DNA of 64,000 nucleotides from Tricholomella constricta (Eukaryota > Basidiomycota > Agaricomycetes > Agaricales > Lyophyllaceae), in contig JAACJP010000030.1 of assembly GCA_013368375.1 (NCBI GenBank), forward strand, positions 186,001-250,000, written 5' to 3'. Both the position numbers and the translations under genes were made by a program. The notes under the pieces were generated by a model. The model saw nothing but the letters and a program-made list of their open reading frames with translations. It had not been told where the DNA came from and did no database searches. How positions within the stretch are numbered: the first letter of the stretch is position 1; each line of letters begins with the position of its first letter. This document shows, piece by piece, positions 36,261 through 46,405 of this stretch.

Positions 36261-38345
36261 ATGGCTTCAAGCAATCCGGCCAAACCTGCTACTCATGCCC
36301 CCCGCAACATCATCCTATGCTTCGATGGCACAGGCAACAAATTTGGCGAGGTGAGTTTCACCGTGCTACCCATGGGAGTGGAGTCAGCTTACGATTAGAC
36401 GCATTCTACAGACGGTGAGGACTCGGAGCAACCTGCGACGATTACTTGTGTATCTTAAACCACTTTCAGAACTCCAATGTAGTTCGATTTTTCCATTCCC
36501 TCATCAAGGACGACCACGATCGACAGCTTGTGTACTATCAGGTTAGCTCAATGGAGAGGTCATTTGCCACCATTGTTTTTGACTATAAAAAAGCCAGGGA
36601 TCGGGACGTATAATAAACGACAATTTATAACTCGTTCCGCATCATGGTTGGCATCCGTCTTTGACCAAGGAGTCGCCCTCCACATCGACGACCATGTCAA
36701 GGAAGGGTGAGTTGGATCTCTCATAATCGACGCTCAATGCTGAGTTTGATCGGCAGCTACCAGTATGTTATGCGAAATTACCGGTAAGTATCTTCCTCGA
36801 CTTCCTCTGCGCAAAGTTTATGAAAAACACACTCTTAATGTAGCAAAGGAGACAAGATCAGCCTCTTTGGTTTCTCTCGTGGCGGTAAGAATTCGGTTAT
36901 CAAACAGAATCATATGTTTAGTGGTCCTGAATATTAGCTCATACCGCTCGAGTTCTGGCTGGTATGCTCTACAAGGCAAATTCATCTTATAGGCCTTTTT
37001 TCGATCAATCAGTGATATGCATTATTCCAGGTCGGCATTCTTCCCGCGCACAATGACCAACAACTCGATTTTGCCTTCAATGTCTACCGAACGACGGGCA
37101 ATGAAGGCTACGACCTGAGCAAAGAGTTTAAACAGACTTTTGCGTGCGTGACACACCAATTGTTATTCGTTCTTCCATGTCCAATGTCAATACTAGCATG
37201 CCAGTGACCATCGAGTTTGTAGGAGTCTGGTAAAATTTATCTTTTTTCAAAGGTCCAACGTTCTGAAAGCGCTGCTTGCTTTAGGGATACCGTTTCGTCA
37301 GTTGGCATTATTCCTCGCTCCCATCCATACACCTCGGTCAATTACGCGGTCAAACACTTTCGTCATGCCCTTGCACTCGATGAACGGCGCGCTCGCTTCC
37401 GTCCCAACGTTTGGAATGAGGCAACCTTAGAACGCGAACAGGAGCTGGATGTTGATGAACCGGTCATCGACTTTCCGGGGCACAAGATTTCCCGAGACGA
37501 ATGGATGTATTCGCCTCCCGACCGTGACGTCTGCGACGTTCAGGAAGTTTGGTTCTCAGGTAACTTTTCGCATTGTCCTTCTATTGCTTGCGCTGACATG
37601 TTACTTGACCAGGATGCCACGCCGACGTCGGAGGTGGCTCTCATACCAACCAGATTCATGAGAGCCTTTCCTATATCCCGCTTCGATGGATGATCAAAGA
37701 ATGCCTCTTGGCCGGAACTGGTATACTTTTTGATTTTCAATACCTCGAATCTCTCGGAATCGACCTCCTGAAGCTTTCGAAGGAACTTGAAAACAAAAAC
37801 TTTGATTTGGCAGCACTAGGATTTCATCCCGACGTCTTGGTAGATGAATCCAAGGGGCTGTCTGATACTTCGGCTGGACCTGAGAAGTCCAATGCCATTC
37901 TCATACCTCACAGAAACCAGCAGCATATACTTAAACCCTCTCATCTGTCGCGTGCCCTCCATCGTTTTGCGACTCATGCCGATATTCTAGCGAAGGTCTT
38001 TGATCAATTGGACCTGAAGTGGGCGTGGTGGTGCCTTGAGGTTATCCCTACGCTCGCCACATACCAAAAGGCCGACGGGAACTGGGTCCGTAAGAGAATG
38101 TCAGCTTTCGTCTTTTCAGCTTGTATCATTTCGCTACAAATTTCTTTCCCATTAGGCGCAATTTTGGCCAAGGACGGTACATTCCATTTCACAATGACGA
38201 AATCAAGGTCCACGTCTCGGTCAAAATCAGGCAGAAGGACAAAGGTTACACTCCTGCCGCCTATAATTGGAAAGATGTCATCGAATCCGACATGCTGATT
38301 TGGGTTGGGGACGAGAAGGAGGAGAGGAAAGAGATGGGAGTTTAA
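36261..38345 (+). CDS. DUF2235 (Tle1-like) alpha/beta hydrolase
   Basis: Start ATG at 36261 (MASSNPAKPATHAPRN). The first exon gives NIILCFDGTGNKFGE, the hallmark opening strand of DUF2235. After several 50-60 nt introns come NSNVVRFFHSL, a segment around RSASWLASVFDQGVALHID, and KGDKISLFGFSRGA joined to HTARVLAGMLYK, which supplies the GFSRG nucleophile elbow with the candidate catalytic Ser. VTIEFVGVWDTVSSVG is the next conserved block, and WFSGCHADVGGG carries the candidate Asp/His. The rest is a 200-residue C-terminal region ending WVGDEKEERKEMGV. Bacterial relatives (T6SS Tle1) are phospholipases; the fungal substrates are mostly unknown. Its neighbour 0.9 kb downstream is another probable lipid hydrolase in the same orientation. 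Confidence 0.85.
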
Positions 38346-38553
38346 TCGAGACACGACTTTTTACGACTCCGTGCTCCAACATTTATTTAGCAAGCTCCTC
38401 ATGTCATACAATTGCCCATACTTTTTTCCGGGACTGCAGACGTCACTCGAATGAGCCAGGGCATAAAACTAAACAGGCCCCAGAGCATGCTAATTATGAC
38501 CAAGCGCCAAAGTTCCAAACAAATCGGCCATTTTAAACGTGCGGCTTCCCGAT

Positions 38554-38862
38554 AACATGTCAAAGCGTAAGTATGCGATGCGCGTAAGTGGAGTCAAACG
38601 CTGAGTGGCCTCCATGCTTGCATCAAGGGCTTAAAAGCGCCCAAATATGCGTCTTTTTGATAAATATCCCTTCACATAATTCCAACCGATTGGAAAATTT
38701 GAATTCAACATGTCAAAGCGTAAGTATGCGATGCGCGTAAGTGGAGTCAAACGCTGAGTGGCTTCATGACATGACATGCTTGCATCATTGGAGGGCTTAA
38801 AAGCGCCCAAACATGCGTCTTTTGATAAGTAAGTATCCCTTCACAAGTTCCAACTGATTGAA
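38554..38862. repeat. Tandem duplication, about 153-bp period
   Basis: The block starting AACATGTCAAAGCGTAAG at 38554 repeats at 38707. Both copies contain GCGATGCGCGTAAGTGG, a GGGCTTAAAAGCGCCCAAA inverted repeat and ATCCCTTCACA. The second copy has a small insertion (a GACAT-type repeat near 38767-38780). It lies between the DUF2235 and patatin-vWA genes. Confidence 0.85.
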
Positions 38863-39218
38863 TAAAGGCCAAATCTTGGCGCAATGCAACGTTTGCCATT
38901 TTCGGCTTTATCCGTCCGAAACGAAGGTAAATGAAAATGTGACAACAGAACGTTAACGCGTTCAAAAGTTCAGCAGCATGCCTGTTCATTGATACCCTTG
39001 GGAAATACAGGCCCTCAGAAGCAGTTCCTTGTCAGATGACTGAAATATGGCGTTCTATTCCCCCCGGGCCCATATTGCACCGACTTCTTCACATTCCCGT
39101 ATCGTTTCAGGTGTAATCGACCGCTTGCAAGCAGTTGCAATTAGGCGCACAAGCGCCAAAGTCCTCTCATCTTAAAAGTCAAGCCCCGTCAGTTTGAAGT
39201 TTACAAAGAATCAGCAAA

Positions 39219-41561
39219 ATGGTATTTGTCTCCTGTGCGTTCATAATCCCCATCTCTTGCAGGATTGTCTAACGCGTGCTGCGATTACAGCCCCCAACAA
39301 TCTTAAACGTGTTCTTATTATTGACGGAGGGGGCTTCCGTGGGCTGGGTAGCCTGCTTGTCCTTGAAGAGATCATGAAGGTTGTCCAATCCCGCGCTCGA
39401 CAGGCTCTCCTTCCTTGCGATGTTTTTGATCTCATTTGCGGGACTTCTACCGGGGGGCTTATCGCTGTTCTTCTTGGTCGTCTGGGTCTAGATTGCGCTA
39501 CGGCAATTGAGATCTACAGAAAGCTTACCACTTCGGTTTGCGGCAATGACGAGGTCGTCTTCTGGGAACGCTTCCTGAATTCTATGGATACTGGTCTTGA
39601 TTCGGCCCGTTTTGAACGTGAGCTGGCCTTAGCTATCGAACGTTACGCCGGAGTAGAAGGTACTCTAATGGTATCTCAAGGCGGCCATGATGTATTGGAC
39701 CATCGGAAAACAAACGTCAGTTTACGATTTTTTTGCGCACTTGGATCGTTTTTTCATGCCTGGAACAGACTTTCGTTACTCTGACCTCTGAGGCACCATT
39801 ATACGACAATCGAACTCATTGTATCCGATCCTACACCACGCGTTCCCGCCAACCATCCCCGTCTACACACCAATGGCTGATATGCGAAGCAGTTCGTGGC
39901 ACTCTAGCTTCAAGCTTATTTTTACCGTCTCTCTTCATAACCTCGAAGCACAGCTTTGGTGACGCCGCGTTCGCTGGGTTTAGCAGTCCACTGGGATTTC
40001 TGACTGAGGAGGCGAAGGATCTATGGCCAAATGACAAGATCGGCATCGTCGCAAGCTTAGGACCCGGTCTATCGTCACTGGCTCCCACCACCCCTCGGCG
40101 AGAGTGGGCAGCGACGGACTTGTATGCCAAGAAATATGTTGACAAGATCATGGCCAAATTACCGTCGTCAGTCACCAATCAAGAGGCTCTCGGGGCTAAC
40201 GCTTTGAATCTTGTCAAACGATTCGTAGCTTTGGCTGTGGATACCGAAATATCCCATTTAGAATTCGCTGCAACACAGTTTGTTATTCAACAATTTGCTG
40301 CCGTTCTTATGCTGAAGAACTTACAGAAATACTTGCATACGGGTAGATCCTCCGCTAGGAATCAGTGCTGTAGACCTCGTTGACTGCTTCCACCTGGATC
40401 AGGTGGAAAAGACTGTCAAAGAATGGCTTCGGGGCACGGGTAAGGATTATGTATTCAACATAGCCAGCAACGTCGTGGAGCTCAACAAGGAGCCTTTGTC
40501 GGTGGCTGCCGCCCGTTTTGTGCTTCCTCCTCCTCCCCCTGCGACCACAAATCCTGGATACAACCCCCAACTCGACGAACGCCGCCCAGAGACGATGATC
40601 GCATACCTCAAGTGAGCCTTGACACTCATTTGACACCAATTTGAATTTCTGATTACCGGGCTTCATTTCGGAAGAAACTATCGTGTCTTTTTCGTCATCG
40701 ATGATTCAGGCTCTGTGCGTGTTACGCCATATTACTATATCGTGAAGTCTGAAATTCGATTTTGATTCAGATGGACGGAGCGCGATGGCTTGAAACTGGT
40801 GACGCGTTGCTTGAGATCGCCGAACACGCCCTTCAACAAAACGTCGACGAAGTTGACATAAGATTCTTCAATAATAGTACGGTATATCGTGGAGTAAAGG
40901 TATTACTCGATGCAAGTTCTTTTGGTGGCTGTTACTAAGAAGCTTTATATATTATAAAGGGCGCATCAACAGTCCAGATGATATTCAATACCGTGCGGCC
41001 CGCTGGTACGTGTGATCGTTCAACGAGTATGAGACTGCTTGATAATTTATTAATACACAGGCGGCACTCCTACTGGAGCGACTCTGAAAGTTGTTATCAA
41101 TGAACATATTGACAGACTCGACGAAGCCGTCAATACTGCTGCTTATGCCACTATAAAGCCTCTGGATATCATTGTTCTCACGGATGGTGTCCCAAGTGTG
41201 CCACATCTTTCCTGGATCCTGTTATCAATGTTGACACGACTCGTTCAGCTGATCGACCCAATGATGTTCTTGTCACTGCTGTCGCGCGCATGAAGGCAGC
41301 GAAGCACCATCCAAATGCCGTCGGTGTGCAGATCGTTCAGATTGGCGATGATCCAGAAGCTGTCCCTGCTCTGAAAAATCTCATGTCCGGTGATGTTGGG
41401 GTAAGCAGATGTTCCCTCTCCCACTTGGCAGTCCAACTCATCTCATGTTGCAGAGCATCGTAGATACAGTCCCATACAATGGACAACTCACCCCCCAGAA
41501 GTTGGAGAGGATCCTGCTCGGCGGGCTTCATCCTAATATTCGCGCGATGATTCCGATTTGA
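39219..41561 (+). CDS. Patatin-like phospholipase fused to a von Willebrand factor A domain
   Basis: The ATG at 39219-39221 appears to be a three-base coding exon: a GT intron follows at once and the next exon reads DCLTRAAITAPNNLKRVLII and on into DGGGFRG. Patatin motifs: DGGGFRG (oxyanion hole), CGTSTGG (nucleophile Ser), and FGDAAFAGF at the place of the usual DGG/DGA catalytic Asp. A single exon (about 40380-40615) joins the patatin tail (VEKTVKEWLRGTGKDYVFN) to PPPPPATTNPGYNPQLDERR and YLK, the usual lead-in of basidiomycete vWA proteins. The vWA part has the MIDAS motif DDSGSM, TPTGATLK and TDGVP, the last continuing as TDRPNDVLVTAVARMK after a 52 nt intron. It ends IRAMIPI at 41561. 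Patatins release fatty acids from lipids; vWA domains bind partners through a metal ion. Confidence 0.8.
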
Positions 41562-41665
41562 ACATCATGCTCCCATAGCCGTTGTCTTCAGGGTAATGAA
41601 GGGCCGTGACACGTTTGTCACCAGGTTGTAATTCACGCACGCCCATGGAGAACGGGCTTCGGGCG

Positions 41666-42270
41666 TCTGTCAACGATAACAGAGTCCTGGCCCGTATCCA
41701 GTCCGATTTCTTGTATGATAATACTCATGACAGATCACAATTTGCCCGCGAGCGAGCACCTAGGAGTTTTCCCCATTACATGCCTTCACCATCGTGTACA
41801 TTTACTGTGCGGGTTCAGAGTGCGAAATAGCAACGGAAGACCCTTACTATTGATGGAGCTCCTGCGGACAAACAGGAGTCTTGCAGATACTGTCCCTATA
41901 GGGCTCTAAGAAAGTGACATCAGTGATTCTGTGCAGCCATACCATAGTATTACCATGAAATGTGCCATTCATCCACAGGGTAAGCAGATGATCTGAGATA
42001 TTGGAGGCGAGACTCGGAGCGCCGATCGGACTTGCAGCACACCGGCCCGGGAACCGTGACGTGCTGTGTAAATATAAATTCTGGCGTAGCGCTCGTTTGG
42101 CGCTCGTGCAGCATGATTGACACGACTCTGACAAGTTCTCGACGTGGTACCGATGTCATTGTGTGCTCAGGCCCAGGTTATTCGCGTTTCATATCGGTTC
42201 GGTTCAGTGCATGTAATGTGGTAGAATGTGGTAGCCTCAAGGCCTTCATTCATTGTGTGCCGTTTGTTAT
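41666..42270. repeat. Diverged direct repeat, copy 1
   Basis: From GTCTGTCAACGATAACAGAG through a GATTCTGTGCAGCCATACCA block to TCATTCATTGTGTGCCGTT, this matches 42378-42812 in order and orientation with substitutions and indels. No reading frame is shared, so it is a non-coding repeat, perhaps tandem LTR or MITE remnants. Confidence 0.75.
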
Positions 42271-42278
42271 ATAGAGCA

Positions 42279-42812
42279 GGCGCGCCAGTTGTGATTCCGA
42301 AGACCCGGATCAAGTTCTACTGAAGATTTGAGATTTGGCATCCATTCCTCGCTCATTCTTTGTTCGGACCGCTGCGGTGTCTGTCAACGATAACAGAGTC
42401 CTGGCCCGTAATACTAGTGATGGAGCTACTGTGGGCAAACATGAGTCTTGCGGATACTCTCCCGTATTGTACTCTAATAATGTGACACCAGTGATTCTGT
42501 GCAGCCATACCATGGTATTACTATGAGATGTGCCATTTATCCACAGGGTTGGCGGATGATCTGAGATATTGGCCCTTGAGCGTGAGAGCGTCGACTTGCA
42601 GCACCCTTCCGTGACGTGCTGATATAATAAATTCTGGCGGAGCGCCTGTTTGGCGCTCGTGTAGGATAAACACGACTCTCACCAGTTCTTGACGTCGGTA
42701 CCGCTGTTATCATGTGTTCAGGCCCAGGTATTTACTGTTCTTCGGTTCAGTGCGTGTAATGTGGTAGCCTCAAGGTCTTCATTCATTGTGTGCCGTTCGT
42801 GATGAGCATGAC
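42279..42812. repeat. Diverged direct repeat, copy 2, with leader also found at 31306
   Basis: The leader at 42279-42372 is the copy of 31306-31400. It continues into the block from 42378 that duplicates copy 1. A G-rich homopolymer run (about 13 G) follows at 42932-42944. Confidence 0.75.
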
Positions 42813-43009
42813 AAGTCTCCTTGCCATCATCTACTAGACGCCGAACCTCGCAGCCCTAACATCCGCCCTTTTTTCAGGCAAAGGACGTCGCGGCCAACCA
42901 CATTGTATCCATGAGGTCTTCTCCTATAGGGCGGGGGGGGGGGGTGAACTCAGCAAGGAAACAGTATAAAATAATCTAGGTGGGTTCAAGGTCAAGTTGT
43001 AGTTGCTCA

Positions 43010-44729
43010 ATGCGCATACTGATCTTCGCGGTATTGTGGGCTGGCTCCAGCCTAGGTGTGTCCGCGCAGGCGACAATCACCACACCATGCTGCATCCAGT
43101 CTTTCATGCCAAACGGTACCACTTCCATGACCCGTACAGCCACCAATGGTGAAGTAATGGAGAAGACGACATCAAATCTCACACCACTGTATGCTCCTTG
43201 TGGAACAGACTGGACGACGGCTCGAGAGACGCTGACTGTTTTCGCGCCCGACTGCGATGAAACGCAGACCCGTGATGAACCTCGATTGACCTCCATGAGA
43301 GAAGGGGTGGTGCAACCTCCAAAGCCTACTTGCATTGAGGTGCGCTATAATTTGTTTACGGAGGCAAATTCAAGAACTAATTCATAATTTCTAATAGCCG
43401 AGTTTCCCACCACGCGAAGGAGAACCGCTCACTCCTCCCGGCGAAGAGGAACCTTCGCTGCCTCTCACTCCCCCAGGCGAAGAAGAACCTCCGTTGCCGC
43501 CCACTCCTCCCGTCGGAGAAGAGCCTGCGCTGCCTCTCACTCCCCCGGGCGACGAACCTCCTCAACCATCTCTCCCCACTCCTCCAGGCGAAGAAGAGCC
43601 TTCGCTGCCTTCCACTCCCCCGGGCGAAGAAGAATCCCCTTCCCCGCCATCTCCGCCCACTCCTCCCGGCGAAGAGCCTTCACTGCCTCTCACTCCCCCA
43701 GGCGAAGAACTTCCTCCTCAGCCATCTCCACGCGCTCCTCCTGTCGGAGAAGAGCCTTCGCTGCCCCTCACTCCTCCAGGCGAAGAAGGACCTTCGCTGC
43801 CTCTCACTCCTCCAGGCGAAGAGCCTTCGCTGCCTCCCACTCCGCTGGGCGACGAACCTCCTCAGCCGTCTCTCCCCACTCCTCCCGGCGAAGAGGAACC
43901 TTCGCTGCCTCTCACTCCCCCAGGCGAAGAAGAACCTCCGTTGCCGCCCACTCCTCCTGTCGGAGAAGAGCCTTCGCTGCCCCTCACTCCTCCAGGCGAA
44001 GAGGAGCCTTCACCTTCGCTGCCTCTCACTCCCCCGGGCGAAGAACCTCCTCCTCAGCCATCTGTCTCCACTCCTCCCGGCGAAGAGGAACCTTCACCTT
44101 CGCTGCCTCTCACTCCCCCAGGCGAAGAACCTCCTCCTCAGCCATCTGTCCCCACTCCCCCAGGCGAAGAGCCTTTGCTGCCGCTCACTCCTCCCGGCGA
44201 AGAGGAACCTTCACCTTCGCTGCCTCTCACTCCCCCGGGCGAAGAACCTTCTCCTCAGCCATCTCTCCCCACTCCTCCAGGCGAAGAAGAGCCTTCGCTG
44301 CCTCGCACGCCCCCGGGCGAAGAAGAACCTTCGTTGCCGCCCATTCCTCCCGTCGGAGAAGAGCCTTCCCTGCCTCCCACTCCCCCTGGCGAAGCACTTC
44401 CTCCTCAGCCATCTCTCCCCACTCCTCCAGGCGAAGAAGAGCCTTCGCTGCCTCTCACTCCCCCGGGCGAAGAAGAACCTCCTTTCCCGCCTACTCCTCC
44501 AGGCGAGGAAGAGCCTCCGCCGTCGCCCACTTGGCCTTCCGATTGCCCCACGGTCACCGTAACTGCAACGGATTGTCCAACCGTCACGACTACTATCACA
44601 ATGATTATGACCTCCACGATCTCCGAGACGATGTTCGTCACCGTTGTCGAAACCTCCACGCCTCCCGCGGTCACGGTGGCCTCTACGACCATTACGGACT
44701 GTCCCCCATGTCCCACAGGCGCTACATAG
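43010..44729 (+). CDS. Secreted low-complexity protein with about 30 Pro-Pro-Gly-Glu-Glu repeats
   Basis: The chosen start ATG at 43010 gives MRILIFAVLWAGSSLGVSAQ, a clear signal peptide with likely cleavage after VSA. A roughly 100-residue head has Cys at PCCIQ, APCGT, APDCDE and PTCIE plus N-glycosylation sites (NGT). A 59 nt intron (43341-43397 region) joins PTCIE to PSFPPREGEPLTPPGEE. The body is about 30 imperfect repeats of the type PPGEEEPSLPLT, acidic and proline-rich. The tail alternates CPTVTVTATDCPTVTTTIT-like Thr/Val segments and ends CPPCPTGAT, as in fungal wall proteins. It is probably extended, O-mannosylated and cell-wall associated. It is not a recognised family. Confidence 0.7.
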
Positions 44730-45084
44730 ATCTGACGTTTCCTTTACATTTTCTTAAATGCTTCGTTTTCTTCAATTGCATCTCTTCGTTCTTGTTCTCC
44801 GCTTTTGAAATTATTTTCTGAGACTTGAGCGCCTGAGAACGTAGAATGAGATCTAACCATCGCATCAATCGTTGAGCGCGAGGCATCGTCATGTTGCAGC
44901 GGCGACAGAGGCAGATGAACAACGCAGAGGATGAGAACAGGATTTGTGCCATGACAGGATTCGCAATGCAACTGGTGTCTACAATAAGAATCGCACAGAG
45001 AGGACAAATGACGGGTGTTGAAAGACTTTGGATAGAATTTAATTTATCTTGCAATCCAAGTAGTAGCAAGGTTGTGCTGATCAT
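44722..45084 (-). CDS. Hypothetical small multi-pass membrane protein (possibly a C-terminal exon)
   Basis: Open antisense frame with three hydrophobic stretches (FMISTTLLLLGLQD, STPVICPLCAILIVD, AQILFSSSALFICLC), then a basic tail (RWLDLILRSQALKSQKIISK). The frame stays open upstream of the first Met (VEDCIFGLLLF), so an upstream exon is likely, possibly near 45400-45520. No family recognised. It overlaps the 3' end of the repeat-protein gene on the other strand by only a few bases. Confidence 0.4.
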   Translation of the reverse strand: MISTTLLLLGLQDKLNSIQSLSTPVICPLCAILIVDTSCIANPVMAQILFSSSALFICLCRRCNMTMPRAQRLMRWLDLILRSQALKSQKIISKAENKNEEMQLKKTKHLRKCKGNVRSM

Positions 45085-46405
45085 GAAAAGCAGGAGACCG
45101 AAGATGCAGTCCTCGACGTCCGCAACCTTGGGGCGAAGTTAAAGGCAAGTCGTCAATCGATATCAGTGACCAGTGTTCAGATTACGGCGGAATGGCCATT
45201 CTCGGCCGATCATGGGCATGGACAGACAGACACGTCGCACAAGAAATTAGCTCCTAGTACCGATATTCCTATGCCTGAATGGCTAGCACTGAGTATGCGA
45301 TGCCTCCTCAGTGTTTAACGAAACGGCAGATTGCACGGCTTCGAAGAGCTATCAGCTCTACATACCGAATAAACGAACAACGTCTACCGCAGCCGCTCTC
45401 GAGACTAACCTGTCGACACTCAAGACGCGTAGAGGCTGATGATGGAGGTACATACCGGACTGTACTCTCCGCTCCTCTGCCATCTTCCCGCCAAATTACT
45501 TCGATTCCTTTAGCTCCGGACAATGTGATGCTTTCAGATCGTCCGTTGCTCGAAAGGTATCAATAAAGATATGAAAGAGATACCATATCGAACAGTGACA
45601 GTGATACTGTTGTCCACACCTCGTCTCCTGTCCTACTGTGATTCCTCTGATTCGACTCGGAGGCGTGCACGCAGTGCGTATCTGGTAAAGAACTCGATGG
45701 CACGATATGTGGCCACGTACTGGAAGGAAGCATGGAAACTCCGAATTTGAACCCTATTGTGAAGCATAAGCGCGCCAATGTGGTCCAGGACTCTACCTCG
45801 GCTTTAAGTTGGCGTGTTGTTCTGCCGCTAAGTTGCCTGTTGGATCGCTTCAAGTCGATATTCGGGGAGTTTGTTGATTGCAGGATGTCGGGGAATGCTA
45901 AACCGCCGAGATCATGGGCCTGTTCGAGCAATCCCAACCGGGAAAGGCTGGGGATAAGTACAGTTTGTGGCGTCAGCCCAGCCGGCGAGTTCGAGTTCAA
46001 CACCCAGCAGCCTGCTTGTTTGCGTTCCACTAGATATCAGGGGAAAATTAACTCGGCTGAAGAATGAGTAGTGATCTCAGATGCTTCTAGGGAAAGGATA
46101 ATGCTTGCTGGTAAGAAGTAGACTTGATGATGTTAGCAGCGCAGAATTGGGGCGTCGACCTTCAGCGTTACTGCTTCAGGCATGTTACGAACGGACTCTG
46201 GTAGCATTATTGATGATTGCCTCATACGAGATGTTTCTCGCCAAGAAGCACGGCGCCTCCACATTTAGTTCGTCACGTGCTCAAATTTTCGACGTGTCTG
46301 CCACGACATCGAGGTTGGCGTTTTCGACCAGACTTGACTTCATACACGTAGATGCTGCTTGACACTACCCAACGACCTCTTTAATCATCTGCACATCTAA
46401 TTTCC
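45085..46405. other. Region without recognised gene, upstream of LHS1
   Basis: Open frames at 45279-45566 (+), 45560-46030 (-) and 46105-46362 (+) show no domain, signal peptide or consistent splicing. The last few hundred bases are probably the LHS1 promoter. Confidence 0.45.

Noticed and set aside
38554..38862. Direct repeats as a CRISPR-like array
   Set aside because: Only two long units, no short regular spacers, and a eukaryotic context.
42929..42944. Run of about 13 G residues
   Set aside because: A single homopolymer without further G-tracts nearby, so no G-quadruplex case; could also be a sequencing-length artefact.
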